From: an uncultured Gammaproteobacteria bacterium | GTDB lineage: Bacteria; Pseudomonadota; Gammaproteobacteria; Pseudomonadales; Pseudohongiellaceae | Assembly (NCBI GenBank): GCA_913060495.1 | Contig: CAJXRP010000005.1 | Location: 62,001 to 126,000, forward strand | DNA length: 64,000 nt | Reading direction: 5' to 3' | In this document: piece by piece, positions 1 through 9,107 of the stretch | How the letters are laid out: every line of letters begins with the position of its first letter | Position numbering within the stretch: position 1 is the stretch's first letter | The notes under the pieces: model-generated | The model's input: the letters and a program-made list of their open reading frames with translations, nothing else | Told to the model about the DNA's origin: nothing | The model's database searches: none | Program-made: the position numbers and the translations under genes

Positions 1-43
1 CCAAAACGGAGATCTTCTAAGCTTAGATACTTCTCCTCGAGCA

Positions 44-1513
44 CTAGCTCGACAGTGATCTGAGCAAATTATTATAATCTTCTTGTATATCTATAGAGCT
101 ACCACGGAGTTTCTTAACCTGCTTACAAGCGTGCATTACAGTTGTATGATCCCGGCCGCCAAAAGCATCGCCAATCTCCGGCAAACTATGATTAGTCAAT
201 TCTTTAGAAAGACTCATAGCAACCTGGCGAGGCCTTGCCACTGAACGGTTACGACGCTTCGACAGCATGTCTGCCATCTTGATCTTGTAATATTCAGCAA
301 CGGACCGCTGAATATTGTCGATCGTTACTAACTTGTCTTGCAGTGCGAATAGATCTCGCAGTGCTTCCTTTATAAGGTCTAGATCAATTTTTTGACCGGT
401 GAAATTGGAATGCGCAATAACACGCTTCAGCGCTCCTTCTAACTCTCGGACATTGGAACGAAGACGCTGCGCTATGAACATTGCAACATCATTCGGCAAC
501 TCGATATTAGAGAGTGCCGCCTTGTTCATGAGGATTGCAGCTCTAGTTTCCAATTCTGGTGGTTCGACAGCAACGGTTAGCCCCCAACCAAATCGAGATT
601 TCAATCGTTCTTCAAGGCCATTTATTTCTTTATGGTAGCGATCGCAAGTCAATATGATTTGCTGCCCGCCTTCAAGCAAGGCATTAAAGGTATGAAAAAA
701 CTCTTCTTGAGATCGCTCCTTTCCGGCAAAAAATTGAATATCGTCAATCAACAGGGCATCTACAGAACGGTAGAAACGCTTAAATTCATTAATGGCATTC
801 AGTTGCAGCGCGGTTACCATGGTTGCAACAAACGTCTCAGAATGTAGATAAACAACCTTAGCGCCAGGCTTTTTTGCCACCAAATAGTTCCCGATTGCAT
901 GCATTAAGTGAGTCTTACCTAACCCTACACCCCCATATATGAATAGAGGGTTATAGGCATAGCCTGGGTTTTCCGCTACCTGCATTGCCGCCGCTCTAGC
1001 TAGCTGGTTAGACTTGCCTTCGACGAAATTATCAAAAGTGTTTTCAACATTCAGAGCACCCCTATGTCTTAACTTGCCCTCGATAACGATATCAACATTG
1101 CGTCTTGCCGACTCCACCGCCCTACTAGAATTTAGAGCTATCACGGGCGATGCTTTAGTCTGAACCTTTAGCTGATCTTTGCCGGAGTTTTCCTCTATGT
1201 CTCTTTCACTTGTTACAGGCTCACTAGGCTTTACTGATTGGGACGCGCTCGATGCAACTCGCTGAGAGGCATCACCACTAAACACCTCCAGTCGGATCTC
1301 TAGTGAAGCCTCATCGGATTGCGCTACAATTTCCTCTATCCTCGGTAAAAATTTTCCTTTTACCCAATCCAGGATAAATCGATTAGGAGCAAAGATCCGC
1401 AGGACCGATGAATCGAGTTCCACGTGAAGTGGTCTTATCCACGTATTGAATTGTTGAGAGGGTAATTCTGCCTTCAGACAGTCGATGCATTCTTGCCAGA
1501 TAGTTACAGCCAC
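44..1513 (-). CDS. dnaA: Chromosomal replication initiator protein DnaA
   Basis: DnaA binds DnaA boxes at oriC, melts the origin and loads the replicative helicase. The protein has an N-terminal domain I ([25 protein letters not shown]), a short variable linker, an AAA+ core with Walker [10 protein letters not shown] near residues 194-202 and Walker B LLIDDIQF, and a C-terminal DNA-binding domain IV ending with the RDHTTVMHA signature. I chose the GTG at 1513 (489 aa) because the protein then starts MAVTIWQEC, as in Pseudomonas DnaA. An in-frame GTG at 1528 would add five residues and has no better ribosome site. It is divergent from rpmH across the origin-like spacer. The 43 bases downstream hold no gene; dnaN is expected beyond the edge. 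Confidence 0.97.
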   Translation of the reverse strand: MAVTIWQECIDCLKAELPSQQFNTWIRPLHVELDSSVLRIFAPNRFILDWVKGKFLPRIEEIVAQSDEASLEIRLEVFSGDASQRVASSASQSVKPSEPVTSERDIEENSGKDQLKVQTKASPVIALNSSRAVESARRNVDIVIEGKLRHRGALNVENTFDNFVEGKSNQLARAAAMQVAENPGYAYNPLFIYGGVGLGKTHLMHAIGNYLVAKKPGAKVVYLHSETFVATMVTALQLNAINEFKRFYRSVDALLIDDIQFFAGKERSQEEFFHTFNALLEGGQQIILTCDRYHKEINGLEERLKSRFGWGLTVAVEPPELETRAAILMNKAALSNIELPNDVAMFIAQRLRSNVRELEGALKRVIAHSNFTGQKIDLDLIKEALRDLFALQDKLVTIDNIQRSVAEYYKIKMADMLSKRRNRSVARPRQVAMSLSKELTNHSLPEIGDAFGGRDHTTVMHACKQVKKLRGSSIDIQEDYNNLLRSLSS

Positions 1514-1937
1514 GTTTATCTTGCCCACTAAATTATTATTTTTACTAAAACAGGCGGCAATTCTAGCGGCTCAAGCAAGAGTTATCCACTGCCAACAAGA
1601 CTAAAAATCAAGTTTTTCTTACTAATTTTATTTGTTATTTATCAATAGCTTATGTGTTTTTCACTGCTAAAAACCGAGTGAAAAACCAGATCTATTCACA
1701 ACCGAATCCTTTAGCTGTTGATAACAAAGCTGTGGATAACTTGTTATTAATTTCTGGATGAATTTCTACACATGCATCTTGCCGGACGTTTTGTATTTTT
1801 TTACTCGGCTGTCGCCTTGTCGATCCTTTATTTATGCAGGTTTAACGTTGCATGTTGGAATTAAAACCTCTAGAATTCGCGGTCCTATTTTCGAACCGTT
1901 TCTTTCGGTTTGTTATTGAAGAATCGGATGAATTAAT
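1514..1937. other. oriC: Probable chromosomal origin (oriC), dnaA-rpmH spacer
   Basis: This spacer lies between divergent dnaA and rpmH, the oriC position known in Pseudomonas. It holds DnaA-box matches to TTATCCACA: a perfect inverse copy at 1731-1739, TTATCCACT at 1582-1590, TTATCAACA (inverse) at 1716-1724, and weaker ones at 1639-1647 and 1692-1700. AT-rich stretches lie between the boxes and could serve as unwinding DNA. Genes on both sides are transcribed away from it, as expected for replication leaving this point. The origin call is inference from position and boxes; the box matches are read directly. The dnaA promoter should also lie here on the minus strand. Confidence 0.8.
1848..1876 (+). 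promoter_or_regulatory. Sigma70-type promoter for rpmH-rnpA
   Basis: TTGCAT (1848-1853) and TAGAAT (1871-1876) are separated by exactly 17 bases, 62 bases upstream of rpmH. Both hexamers are close to the sigma70 consensus. A short inverted repeat (AACCG/CGGTT) lies in the leader around 1895-1911. Confidence 0.6.
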
Positions 1938-2072
1938 ATGAAAAGAACATTCCAACCAAGTGTATTGAAGCGAGCTCGAACTCACGGTTTTAGAGCACGT
2001 ATGGCAACTAAAGGTGGCCGTCTTGTTATTAAGAGACGTCGTGCTAGAGGCCGCGCCAAACTTTCAGCATAA
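1938..2072 (+). CDS. rpmH: 50S ribosomal protein L34
   Basis: This is a 44-residue, strongly basic protein starting [22 protein letters not shown] and ending RGRAKLSA, the full usual length of bacterial L34. It is a component of the large ribosomal subunit. It is first in the rpmH-rnpA-yidD-yidC cluster, 54 bases before rnpA, and has a good sigma70-type promoter at 1848-1876. The gene is too short for ordinary ORF listings but is unmistakable by sequence and position next to oriC. Confidence 0.98.
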   Translation: MKRTFQPSVLKRARTHGFRARMATKGGRLVIKRRRARGRAKLSA

Positions 2073-2126
2073 GTTCTGCTTTCTCTGCTGTTCGATGATT
2101 TACTAATCACATGAGAAGAGAGAAAT

Positions 2127-2513
2127 GTGGCTGTGTTCGGCTTTCCTAAAACTTCTCGGTTATTAAACGCCGCGGACTATAAAGCTGTATTCAGTAACGC
2201 TCAGTTCAAAGTCTCCAACCGCCATTTTCTGGTGCTAGCTAATCGCAACAATAGATCCAGCGCCAGGTTGGGATTGGTTATTGCGAAGAAGAACGTCGCA
2301 TTGGCTGTACAGCGAAACCGAATAAAGCGTCAATTGCGCGACACCTTTCGGCACAATAAAGAACTATTAGACAAGCTAGACTTAGTCGTCTTAGCTCGAA
2401 AAGACGCTGACAAGTTAGACAATAAAGAATTAATCGATACCATCGATTCTTTATGGCAGGACCTACACGGCAAAATGAAAAGGGCTGCAGCGAAAAGCCA
2501 GGGCGACAGGTAA
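2127..2513 (+). CDS. rnpA: Ribonuclease P protein component
   Basis: RnpA is the basic protein subunit of RNase P and helps the catalytic RNA bind and cleave pre-tRNA 5' leaders. The family signature RNRIKRQLRDTFR is at about residues 63-75, preceded by RLGLVIAKKN. The length (128 aa) is normal. The start is a GTG at 2127 preceded by a purine-rich stretch; a second in-frame GTG two codons later is possible. It sits between rpmH and yidD as in most bacteria, so it is probably co-transcribed with both. Confidence 0.96.
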   Translation: MAVFGFPKTSRLLNAADYKAVFSNAQFKVSNRHFLVLANRNNRSSARLGLVIAKKNVALAVQRNRIKRQLRDTFRHNKELLDKLDLVVLARKDADKLDNKELIDTIDSLWQDLHGKMKRAAAKSQGDR

Positions 2514-2522
2514 CGAACTATC

Positions 2523-2771
2523 ATGTTGGACAAACTACTCATTCGCCTTATTAACGCCTATCAGTCTAGTTTGAGTTTGCTCATAGGCAATCAATGCCGC
2601 TTTTACCCCACCTGCTCCCAATACACTAAAGAAGCAATCGAAATTCACGGCTCACTGCGAGGATCCTGGTTAGGTATTCGTCGTATCTGTAGCTGCCACC
2701 CTTTTCATGAAGGGGGTCATGACCCCGTTCCCGAAAGTTCGGACCGCAGGGTCAATGGACTGAGTAAGTAG
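2523..2771 (+). CDS. yidD: Membrane protein insertion efficiency factor YidD
   Basis: YidD is a small membrane-associated protein thought to assist YidC-dependent membrane insertion. This 82-residue protein carries the family core QCRFYPTCSQYTKEAIE (Cys25 and Cys31) and the basic segment GSWLGIRRI, followed by a Cys-His segment and GHDPVPE. An amphipathic N-terminal helix precedes the core. It begins 9 bases after rnpA stops and ends 5 bases before yidC begins, which fits a single transcription unit. Confidence 0.95.
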   Translation: MLDKLLIRLINAYQSSLSLLIGNQCRFYPTCSQYTKEAIEIHGSLRGSWLGIRRICSCHPFHEGGHDPVPESSDRRVNGLSK

Positions 2772-2776
2772 ACATT

Positions 2777-4498
2777 ATGGATTTAACTAAGTTCGGCCTT
2801 TATACGGCTTTGGCCGTTGTTACCTATTTGATGCTATTACAGTGGCAGGATGATTATCCCCCCACTATCGATGACGGCAGCTCATCTCGTGTTGAAATCC
2901 CGCAGATACCCAACGCGCAAAACGGTTCTCAGGCAGGCAATGACCTACCTAGCGATATTCCAGCAAACGCCCCCCCAGTAGCTGCAAACAATCCATCTGA
3001 TACCCCCTCAGTGGCTACGGTAAGCAATCCAAGTACTGCCGGCACAACTAGCACTGCAGATCTAATCTCAATCCGCACCGATACTTTTGATATTCGTATA
3101 GATCCAGTAGGTGGGGACATCATCTACCTAGCATTGCCCCTTTATCTAAAGCAGATAGACGTCGCAGATGACCCATTTGTTCTTTTGGACAATCAGCCGG
3201 GTCGCGAATACATAGCGCAGAGCGGCCTCATAGGAGCGAACGGTGTAGACAGCGACGGCCGCGCCATCTACAGCGCAACATCTACTAGCTACAGCATGAG
3301 CGATTCTGCTGATAGCTTGAATGTAGATCTAACAACCACCACTGCCGATGGAATTGAAGTAACTAAACGTTATGGCTTTAATCGAAACAGTTATCTTATT
3401 GATATCAGCTTCATCGTTAATAACGGCTCGTCTGAAAACTGGCAGGCCAACGCATTCGGTCAAATAAAAAGAGATGCTTTTGATGATCCAAGTGATGCTG
3501 GCGGCTTTGGTAGAACCTATCTCGGTTTCGTAACTACTATTACCGAAGACCCTTATATCGAAATTGAATTCGATGACATCGATGACAACGGTAGCTCCAC
3601 TGTAGAAACCACTGGCGGCTGGGTTGCGTTTAGCCAACACTACTTTATTAGCGCGTGGGTGCCGGATGTAGACTCTCTTAACCGTGTCACCACGAGAAAA
3701 AATGGTAGCAACCAGTACTATGGCGAATTCACAAGCAGCGCTTTTCAAGTAGACGCCGGCGAGAATGGTAGCCACACCATTCAATATTATGCCGGTCCGA
3801 AAGACCAGTATGTTCTAAGGGACATCTCCCCTGGACTCGATAAGACCATCGACTATAGTTTTCTATGGTTCATTGCCAAACCAATTTATTGGCTGCTCTC
3901 AAGAATAAATTCAGTAATTGGTAACTATGGTATCTCGATTATTCTATTAACCCTGGTGGTTAAATCGGCGTTCTATAAATTGTCAGAAACACAGTATCGC
4001 TCCATGGCTGGCATGCGCAGGCTAATGCCTAAGATGCAGCAACTCAAGGAGAGTTACGGCGACGACAAGATGAAGCTGCAAAAGGCCACCATGGACCTTT
4101 ATAAGAAGGAGAAGATAAATCCCTTCGGTGGTTGTTTACCGATGCTAGTACAGATGCCTGTTTTTATCTCACTGTACTGGGTGCTTCTCGAGAGTGTAGA
4201 ACTTCGCCATGCTCCTTTTATGTTGTGGTTAACCGACCTTTCTGTTCGCGACCCTTTCTTTGTTCTACCTCTACTCATGGGTGCAACAATGTATTTTCAG
4301 ACTACCCTGAGTCCAGCGCCTGCCGACCCTATGCAAGCTAAGGTGATGAAGATGATGCCTGTAATGATGACCCTATTATTCCTCTGGTTCCCAGCAGGAT
4401 TAGTACTGTATTGGTTAACGAACGGTGGCTTAGGCATATTGCAGCAGTGGTACATCACAAGAAAGATTGATGCGGCCTACGCGGCGAAGAAAGCCTAG
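2777..4498 (+). CDS. yidC: Membrane protein insertase YidC
   Basis: YidC inserts and folds inner-membrane proteins, alone or with SecYEG; known substrates include the Fo subunits whose genes lie downstream. At 573 aa it has the gammaproteobacterial layout: N-terminal membrane anchor (about residues 6-24), a Ser/Asn/Pro-rich linker (about 35-95), a large periplasmic P1 domain to about 350, then the five-helix insertase core from about 365. Conserved stretches include NPFGGCLPMLVQMPVF and FLWFPAGLVLYWLTN. The hydrophilic-groove basic residue (Arg in E. coli) appears as Lys in TLVVKSAFY, as in Pseudomonas relatives. The C-terminus is Lys/Ala-rich. Confidence 0.97.
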   Translation: MDLTKFGLYTALAVVTYLMLLQWQDDYPPTIDDGSSSRVEIPQIPNAQNGSQAGNDLPSDIPANAPPVAANNPSDTPSVATVSNPSTAGTTSTADLISIRTDTFDIRIDPVGGDIIYLALPLYLKQIDVADDPFVLLDNQPGREYIAQSGLIGANGVDSDGRAIYSATSTSYSMSDSADSLNVDLTTTTADGIEVTKRYGFNRNSYLIDISFIVNNGSSENWQANAFGQIKRDAFDDPSDAGGFGRTYLGFVTTITEDPYIEIEFDDIDDNGSSTVETTGGWVAFSQHYFISAWVPDVDSLNRVTTRKNGSNQYYGEFTSSAFQVDAGENGSHTIQYYAGPKDQYVLRDISPGLDKTIDYSFLWFIAKPIYWLLSRINSVIGNYGISIILLTLVVKSAFYKLSETQYRSMAGMRRLMPKMQQLKESYGDDKMKLQKATMDLYKKEKINPFGGCLPMLVQMPVFISLYWVLLESVELRHAPFMLWLTDLSVRDPFFVLPLLMGATMYFQTTLSPAPADPMQAKVMKMMPVMMTLLFLWFPAGLVLYWLTNGGLGILQQWYITRKIDAAYAAKKA

Positions 4499-4509
4499 GC
4501 AGTGAAATG

Positions 4510-4536
4510 TGCTTGCTTCAATCATTGAAGCAAGCA
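4510..4536 (+). repeat. Perfect inverted repeat in the yidC-mnmE spacer
   Basis: Two perfect 13-base arms (4510-4522 and 4524-4536) surround a single central base, starting 11 bases after yidC stops. The RNA could fold into a strong hairpin with a small loop. There is no T-run after it, so it does not look like a standard intrinsic terminator. It may mark RNA processing, partial termination, or a protein-binding site. Confidence 0.7.
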
Positions 4537-4592
4537 ATGGAGGCTGTTCCTAATTTGTAGAACTTCTACCAAGAACATATTTGCCGATACCT

Positions 4593-6008
4593 ATGTCAAC
4601 AGTAGAAACATCCCAACTAGAAACTGACACGGTTTGTGCTATTGCGACTGCTCCCGGGCGTTCCGGTGTTGGTATCATCAGAGTTTCCGGCCCTCTCTCT
4701 CTTACCATAGCTGAGAGAATTCTCGGTTTTTCCCCTACCCCCAGACACGCCCACTTTTGCAATTTCCTTGATATTGACGAACAAACTATTGATCAAGGTA
4801 TTGCTCTATTTTTTAGTGCTCCGAACTCCTTTACTGGCGAAGATATCTTAGAGCTACAAGGCCATGGAGGGATTTACATACTAAGGGAATTGCTTGATCG
4901 CACCGTTCAACTAGGCGCAAGACTAGCCAACCCTGGTGAATTCTCAGAGCGCGCTTTCTTAAACAACAAAATTGACCTGCTCCAAGCTGAGGCTATCGCC
5001 GACTTAATTGAATCAAATTCAAAACAAGCCGCAAAGTCCGCGCTGCGAACACTGCAGGGAGAATTCTCCAATAAAGTAGGCACTCTGCAGCGGCTATTAA
5101 TAGAAGCAAGAGTGCACATAGAAGCCACCATTGATTTCTCAGACGAAGACATAGATTTCGTTAGTGATAATAAAGTCGCTGATTCACTAAACGGTATTCT
5201 AGAATCGATAAAGGCAACGTTGGCTCAAGCCAAACAAGGTGCTCTATTAAAAGAGGGGATTAATGTTGTAATCGCGGGGAAGCCAAACGCGGGCAAGTCT
5301 AGTCTTTTGAATGCACTCTCCGGTGTAGATAGTGCGATAGTCACGGATATACCAGGTACCACGAGAGACCTATTATCTGAAGAGATCAACATCGATGGTC
5401 TACCGGTTCATATCATAGATACTGCAGGTATTAGGATTAGCGATGATGTTGTGGAGCAAGAAGGTCTAAGACGAGCACAGCTAGCTATGGAGCAGGCTGA
5501 TCAGTTATTGCTAATAGTGGATAAATCCCAAGCTGAGCAAGATGTGGAAAAGCTGTTAGCACCCCTTGTATTATTAACTGATAAGTCAATTACAGAACTA
5601 AGCTGCTTGCAGAATACCGCGATTATTTATAACAAAATTGATTTACTAAACAATGAAAAACCCAGTATATCTTCAATCAATTACCTCGATTATGCCATAC
5701 CAACTATAAGCCTTTCTGCAAAAGAAAATATCGGTATCGAAATACTGAGAGACTATATAAAAGAAGCGATAGGGTTTAATGCTACGGAAGAAGGGGTCTT
5801 CATAGCTCGTGAGAGACACTTAACTGCTTTAAGTAATGCTAAGAAACTCGTTGAATCAGCTTTAGAGCTATTGGCAACACATTCTTCTTTAGAGCTAATA
5901 GCTGAAGATCTACGTTTCGCTCAAGTACAGCTTGGGGCGATTACTGGTGAATTTACCAGCGATGATTTATTGGGAGAAATATTCTCTAACTTTTGTGTCG
6001 GAAAATAA
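4593..6008 (+). CDS. mnmE: tRNA modification GTPase MnmE
   Basis: MnmE works with MnmG to install the 5-carboxymethylaminomethyl group on wobble U34 of certain tRNAs, using a formyl-folate and GTP. The N-terminal folate-binding domain (IATAPGRSGVGIIRVSG) is followed by a helical region and an inserted G domain with GKPNAGKSSLLN, DIPGTTRD and DTAGIR. The C-terminus is the catalytic CxGK motif (FCVGK). I chose ATG 4593 (471 aa) since it gives the usual short N-terminus; TTG 4581 is an in-frame alternative. Its partner mnmG follows after an unusually long AT-rich spacer. Confidence 0.97.
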   Translation: MSTVETSQLETDTVCAIATAPGRSGVGIIRVSGPLSLTIAERILGFSPTPRHAHFCNFLDIDEQTIDQGIALFFSAPNSFTGEDILELQGHGGIYILRELLDRTVQLGARLANPGEFSERAFLNNKIDLLQAEAIADLIESNSKQAAKSALRTLQGEFSNKVGTLQRLLIEARVHIEATIDFSDEDIDFVSDNKVADSLNGILESIKATLAQAKQGALLKEGINVVIAGKPNAGKSSLLNALSGVDSAIVTDIPGTTRDLLSEEINIDGLPVHIIDTAGIRISDDVVEQEGLRRAQLAMEQADQLLLIVDKSQAEQDVEKLLAPLVLLTDKSITELSCLQNTAIIYNKIDLLNNEKPSISSINYLDYAIPTISLSAKENIGIEILRDYIKEAIGFNATEEGVFIARERHLTALSNAKKLVESALELLATHSSLELIAEDLRFAQVQLGAITGEFTSDDLLGEIFSNFCVGK

Positions 6009-6424
6009 TTTATTAGACTGATTAAGCAGTGTTTTATACAAGCTTGTATAAGTGTGTATAAGCAGGGTAATTTTCGGGATAACAGATGAATTGTTTTGTA
6101 CTAAATTACAACGCTTGCTGAACAGTCAAAACAATACATAAGGGTTAATAGGCTATTGTTGTCCTATTCAGGGCTTATCTACCAAGTTTTACTTGATTTA
6201 AGTGATTGAAAAATATAGTTTTAATTAACATATCAACAGAATTTTCTATAGCTATTAACATCAACATTAATACTCTATCTATACATATAACTAATAAATA
6301 CATTACTAGATATAAGTTAATTATAAATTAAGCTTTTGGTTAAACTATAACTATCAGTTTAAGAATTAGGCTATATACTTGCCGGCCCATTAAATTTGGG
6401 CAGTTAATTAGAATTTGGAATATT
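6009..6424. other. AT-rich 416-base spacer upstream of mnmG with palindrome and DnaA-box-like sites
   Basis: No gene is visible here. The region is much richer in A/T than its surroundings, especially 6200-6370. It has a perfect 18-base palindrome at 6034-6051, box-like sites TTATACACA (inverse, 6053-6061; 8 of 9 matches to the DnaA box), TTATCTACC (6175-6183), ATATCAACA (6230-6238) and TTATCCCGA (inverse, 6074-6082), and an inverted repeat ATTGTTTTG/CAAAACAAT at 6090-6098 and 6127-6135. In E. coli and Vibrio oriC lies directly upstream of mnmG, so an origin or regulatory role is possible. The mnmG promoter must lie in its right part. Confidence 0.6.
6034..6061. repeat. 18-bp palindrome with an adjoining third GTATAA repeat
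   Basis: TTATACAAGCTTGTATAA (6034-6051) equals its own reverse complement. Its right half is followed directly by TGTGTATAA (6053-6061), so three copies of a GTATAA-type element lie here: one inverted and two direct, the direct ones 10 bases (one helical turn) apart. This looks like an operator for a dimeric regulator or a cluster of initiator-like boxes. The protein that binds it is unknown. Confidence 0.6.
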
Positions 6425-8353
6425 GTGGAATACAGCAAAGCATTTGAGGTAATCATTGTAGGTGGAGGGCATGCCGGTACTGAGGCAGCTCTTGCTTCTG
6501 CGCGCCAAGGCGTTGCTACCTTACTTGTTACCCACAGCATAGAAACTCTAGGCCAGATGTCTTGCAACCCGGCGATTGGTGGCATTGGTAAGAGCCACTT
6601 GGTGAAAGAGATCGATGCTCTTGGTGGGGCCATGGCGAAAGCTGTAGATCAAGCTGGCATACAATTTCGTGTCCTAAATGCGAGCAAAGGGCCTGCTGTT
6701 AGAGCCACACGAGCACAAGCAGACAGGGTTCTGTACAGGGCAGCAATTCGCGGAATGCTGGAACAGCAAGAAAACCTATCTCTGTTTCAGCAAGGTGTAG
6801 ATGATCTGCTTATCGAAGATGGAGCAATCGTCGGTGTTATTACACAGATGGGAATGCTTATTCGGGCACCAAGAGTGGTGCTAACAACTGGTACGTTCTT
6901 AGGTGGAAAAATACACATTGGTCTAGAAAATAGTTCCGGTGGTAGAGCGGGAGACCCTCCAGCCATAGCACTCGCAAATCGATTGCGTGAATTGCCCTTT
7001 AGGGTAAATCGTCTCAAGACAGGCACACCGCCACGTATTGATGCAGATACTGTGGATTTTTCAGTGATGCAGGTGCAGGAAGGTGACTCACCTTTACCGG
7101 TAATGTCCTACCTAGGTAAAGTATCTGATCACCCGGAGCAAGTTAACTGCTACATCACCCATACTAACGAAAAGTGCCATGAAGTAATTCGTGGTGGTTT
7201 GGATCGCTCACCGATGTATACGGGAGTGATCGAGGGCACCGGGCCGCGTTATTGTCCTTCAATCGAAGACAAAGTAATGCGCTTCGCTGATAAATCTTCT
7301 CATCAAATTTTTGTCGAACCAGAAGGCCTGAATACGAAGGAACTTTATCCAAACGGTATCTCGACGAGCTTACCATTTGATGTGCAGCTAGAAATGATTC
7401 GAGAAATTGAGGGTTTTGAGAAAGCACATATCACACGCCCAGGTTACGCAATCGAATATGATTTCTTCGATCCCAGGGATCTGCATTATTCGCTTGAAAC
7501 TAAGTTCGTGAAAGGTCTCTATTTCGCTGGACAGATTAACGGCACAACTGGATACGAAGAAGCAGGTGCTCAGGGTCTCATTGCTGGCATGAATGCAGGT
7601 TTGGATGCACGAGGTCTAGAGTCTTGGTGCCCAAGAAGAGACGAAGCCTACATCGGTGTGTTAATCGATGACTTAATTACCCTGGGAACAAATGAGCCCT
7701 ATCGTATGTTTACGAGTCGGGCGGAATACAGATTAACCTTGCGCGAAGATAATGCGGACCTGCGTCTTACCGAGCATGGTAGAAGGTTGGGTTTGGTGGA
7801 TGATGAGCGCTGGTCATTTTTTAGCGAGAAGAAAATCCGGATCGAGGAAGAGCTAAAATTTTTGAGTAGCACCTGGGTTCAGCCCAACACAGAAAGAGCT
7901 GAGCGCATCAATCAATTGTTAGAAAAACCTATCACACGTGAATACAGTCTAGCCGACTTGTTGGCGAGGCCTAGGGTTGAGCACGGCCCGCTTCTAGCGG
8001 CATACAACGGTGACTTGGCATCTGATAAGGCTAGTACATCAGGGGAAGTGCAGACAGCCATTGAAACTCAGTCAACACAACAGGCCGAAATAAAAATAAA
8101 GTATCAGGGTTATATCGATCGACAGGAAGAAGACATCGAGCGTTTGAAGAAGCAAGAGAATACAAAACTGCCAGCTGATTTTAACTATCAGCATATGCAG
8201 GGTCTTTCAAACGAGTTGAAGCAGAAACTAATCGAAGCTAAACCGGAAAACATTGGTCGAGCTTCACGCATTCCCGGAATTACTCCAGCAGCAATTTCAC
8301 TCTTGCTAGTCTATCTGAAGAAGCACCGGGCGGTAAATCGCAAGGCTGGTTAG
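6425..8353 (+). CDS. mnmG: tRNA U34 carboxymethylaminomethyl synthesis enzyme MnmG (GidA)
   Basis: MnmG is the FAD-dependent partner of MnmE in wobble-uridine modification. The FAD-binding motif [16 protein letters not shown] is near residues 12-27 and is followed by [24 protein letters not shown] and the [16 protein letters not shown] segment, all typical of the family. The C-terminal helical domain ends with [16 protein letters not shown]. The length (642 aa) is normal. It starts with GTG at 6425 and is followed 17 bases later by rsmG. The long AT-rich spacer upstream separates it from mnmE. Confidence 0.97.
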   Translation: MEYSKAFEVIIVGGGHAGTEAALASARQGVATLLVTHSIETLGQMSCNPAIGGIGKSHLVKEIDALGGAMAKAVDQAGIQFRVLNASKGPAVRATRAQADRVLYRAAIRGMLEQQENLSLFQQGVDDLLIEDGAIVGVITQMGMLIRAPRVVLTTGTFLGGKIHIGLENSSGGRAGDPPAIALANRLRELPFRVNRLKTGTPPRIDADTVDFSVMQVQEGDSPLPVMSYLGKVSDHPEQVNCYITHTNEKCHEVIRGGLDRSPMYTGVIEGTGPRYCPSIEDKVMRFADKSSHQIFVEPEGLNTKELYPNGISTSLPFDVQLEMIREIEGFEKAHITRPGYAIEYDFFDPRDLHYSLETKFVKGLYFAGQINGTTGYEEAGAQGLIAGMNAGLDARGLESWCPRRDEAYIGVLIDDLITLGTNEPYRMFTSRAEYRLTLREDNADLRLTEHGRRLGLVDDERWSFFSEKKIRIEEELKFLSSTWVQPNTERAERINQLLEKPITREYSLADLLARPRVEHGPLLAAYNGDLASDKASTSGEVQTAIETQSTQQAEIKIKYQGYIDRQEEDIERLKKQENTKLPADFNYQHMQGLSNELKQKLIEAKPENIGRASRIPGITPAAISLLLVYLKKHRAVNRKAG

Positions 8354-8370
8354 CCCCACGGTAATAACTC

Positions 8371-9003
8371 ATGACAGATTTAATCAGAGAAGAGTTACGA
8401 CGCGGGATATCATCGCTGTCTCTAGATTGTACAGAGGAGATGCTTTCTTCGTTGCTAGCCTATATAGATCTTCTCAAGAAATGGAATTCTGCCTATAACC
8501 TGCTTGGCGGCAATGAGCTGGCTTCAGTGGTTTCGAGGCATATTCTCGATAGCCTCTCCGTAGATCCCTACTTGGAAGGAAAGCTAATTGTAGATATTGG
8601 CGCTGGTGCAGGTCTTCCAGGGATTCCTTTGGCGATCCTAAATCCAGAAAAACAGTTTGTATTGATTGATTCCAATGGCAAGAAAACCCGGTTCATGTTT
8701 CAGGCAAAAATCCAGTTAGGCTTAGACAATATTTCCATCGAAAATTGTCGAATAGAGCACTATCAAAGTATCGAGCAAGTTGATATGGTGATGTGTCGAG
8801 CGTTCTCTACACTAGCGGATGCCTTGACGATGCTGCAGCCAATATTCTCTGACGAATGTAAATTATTGGCGATGAAAGGGCATTATCCTGAGGACGAAAT
8901 AGCGCGATTACCCGATGGTTTTGAGCTATCGAAAATCATCAAATTGGATGTGCCTGGCAGTGAATCACAGCGCCATCTGATCGAGGTAGTGAGAAAAAAA
9001 TAA
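8371..9003 (+). CDS. rsmG: 16S rRNA (guanine527-N7)-methyltransferase RsmG
   Basis: RsmG (GidB) methylates N7 of G527 in 16S rRNA with S-adenosylmethionine. The 210-residue protein has the family's N-terminal helical part (KKWNSAYNLLGG), the SAM-binding motif VDIGAGAGLPGIPLAI at about residues 69-84, and the MCRAFSTLADAL segment. It lies 17 bases after mnmG, the conserved gidA-gidB pair, and about 100 bases before parA, and is probably co-transcribed with mnmG. Confidence 0.96.
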   Translation: MTDLIREELRRGISSLSLDCTEEMLSSLLAYIDLLKKWNSAYNLLGGNELASVVSRHILDSLSVDPYLEGKLIVDIGAGAGLPGIPLAILNPEKQFVLIDSNGKKTRFMFQAKIQLGLDNISIENCRIEHYQSIEQVDMVMCRAFSTLADALTMLQPIFSDECKLLAMKGHYPEDEIARLPDGFELSKIIKLDVPGSESQRHLIEVVRKK

Positions 9004-9107
9004 GACATTCAATTTCAATACTTCCACATCGCTGACCGAATACTCGGTAGAATTTTGATACAATGTTTAAGAGCAGCACTTAAGACTAAAAGTTAGGAAG
9101 GAAACCA

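Noticed and set aside
3329..3784. 151-codon minus-strand frame inside yidC
   Set aside because: Lies wholly within yidC on the other strand with no family resemblance.
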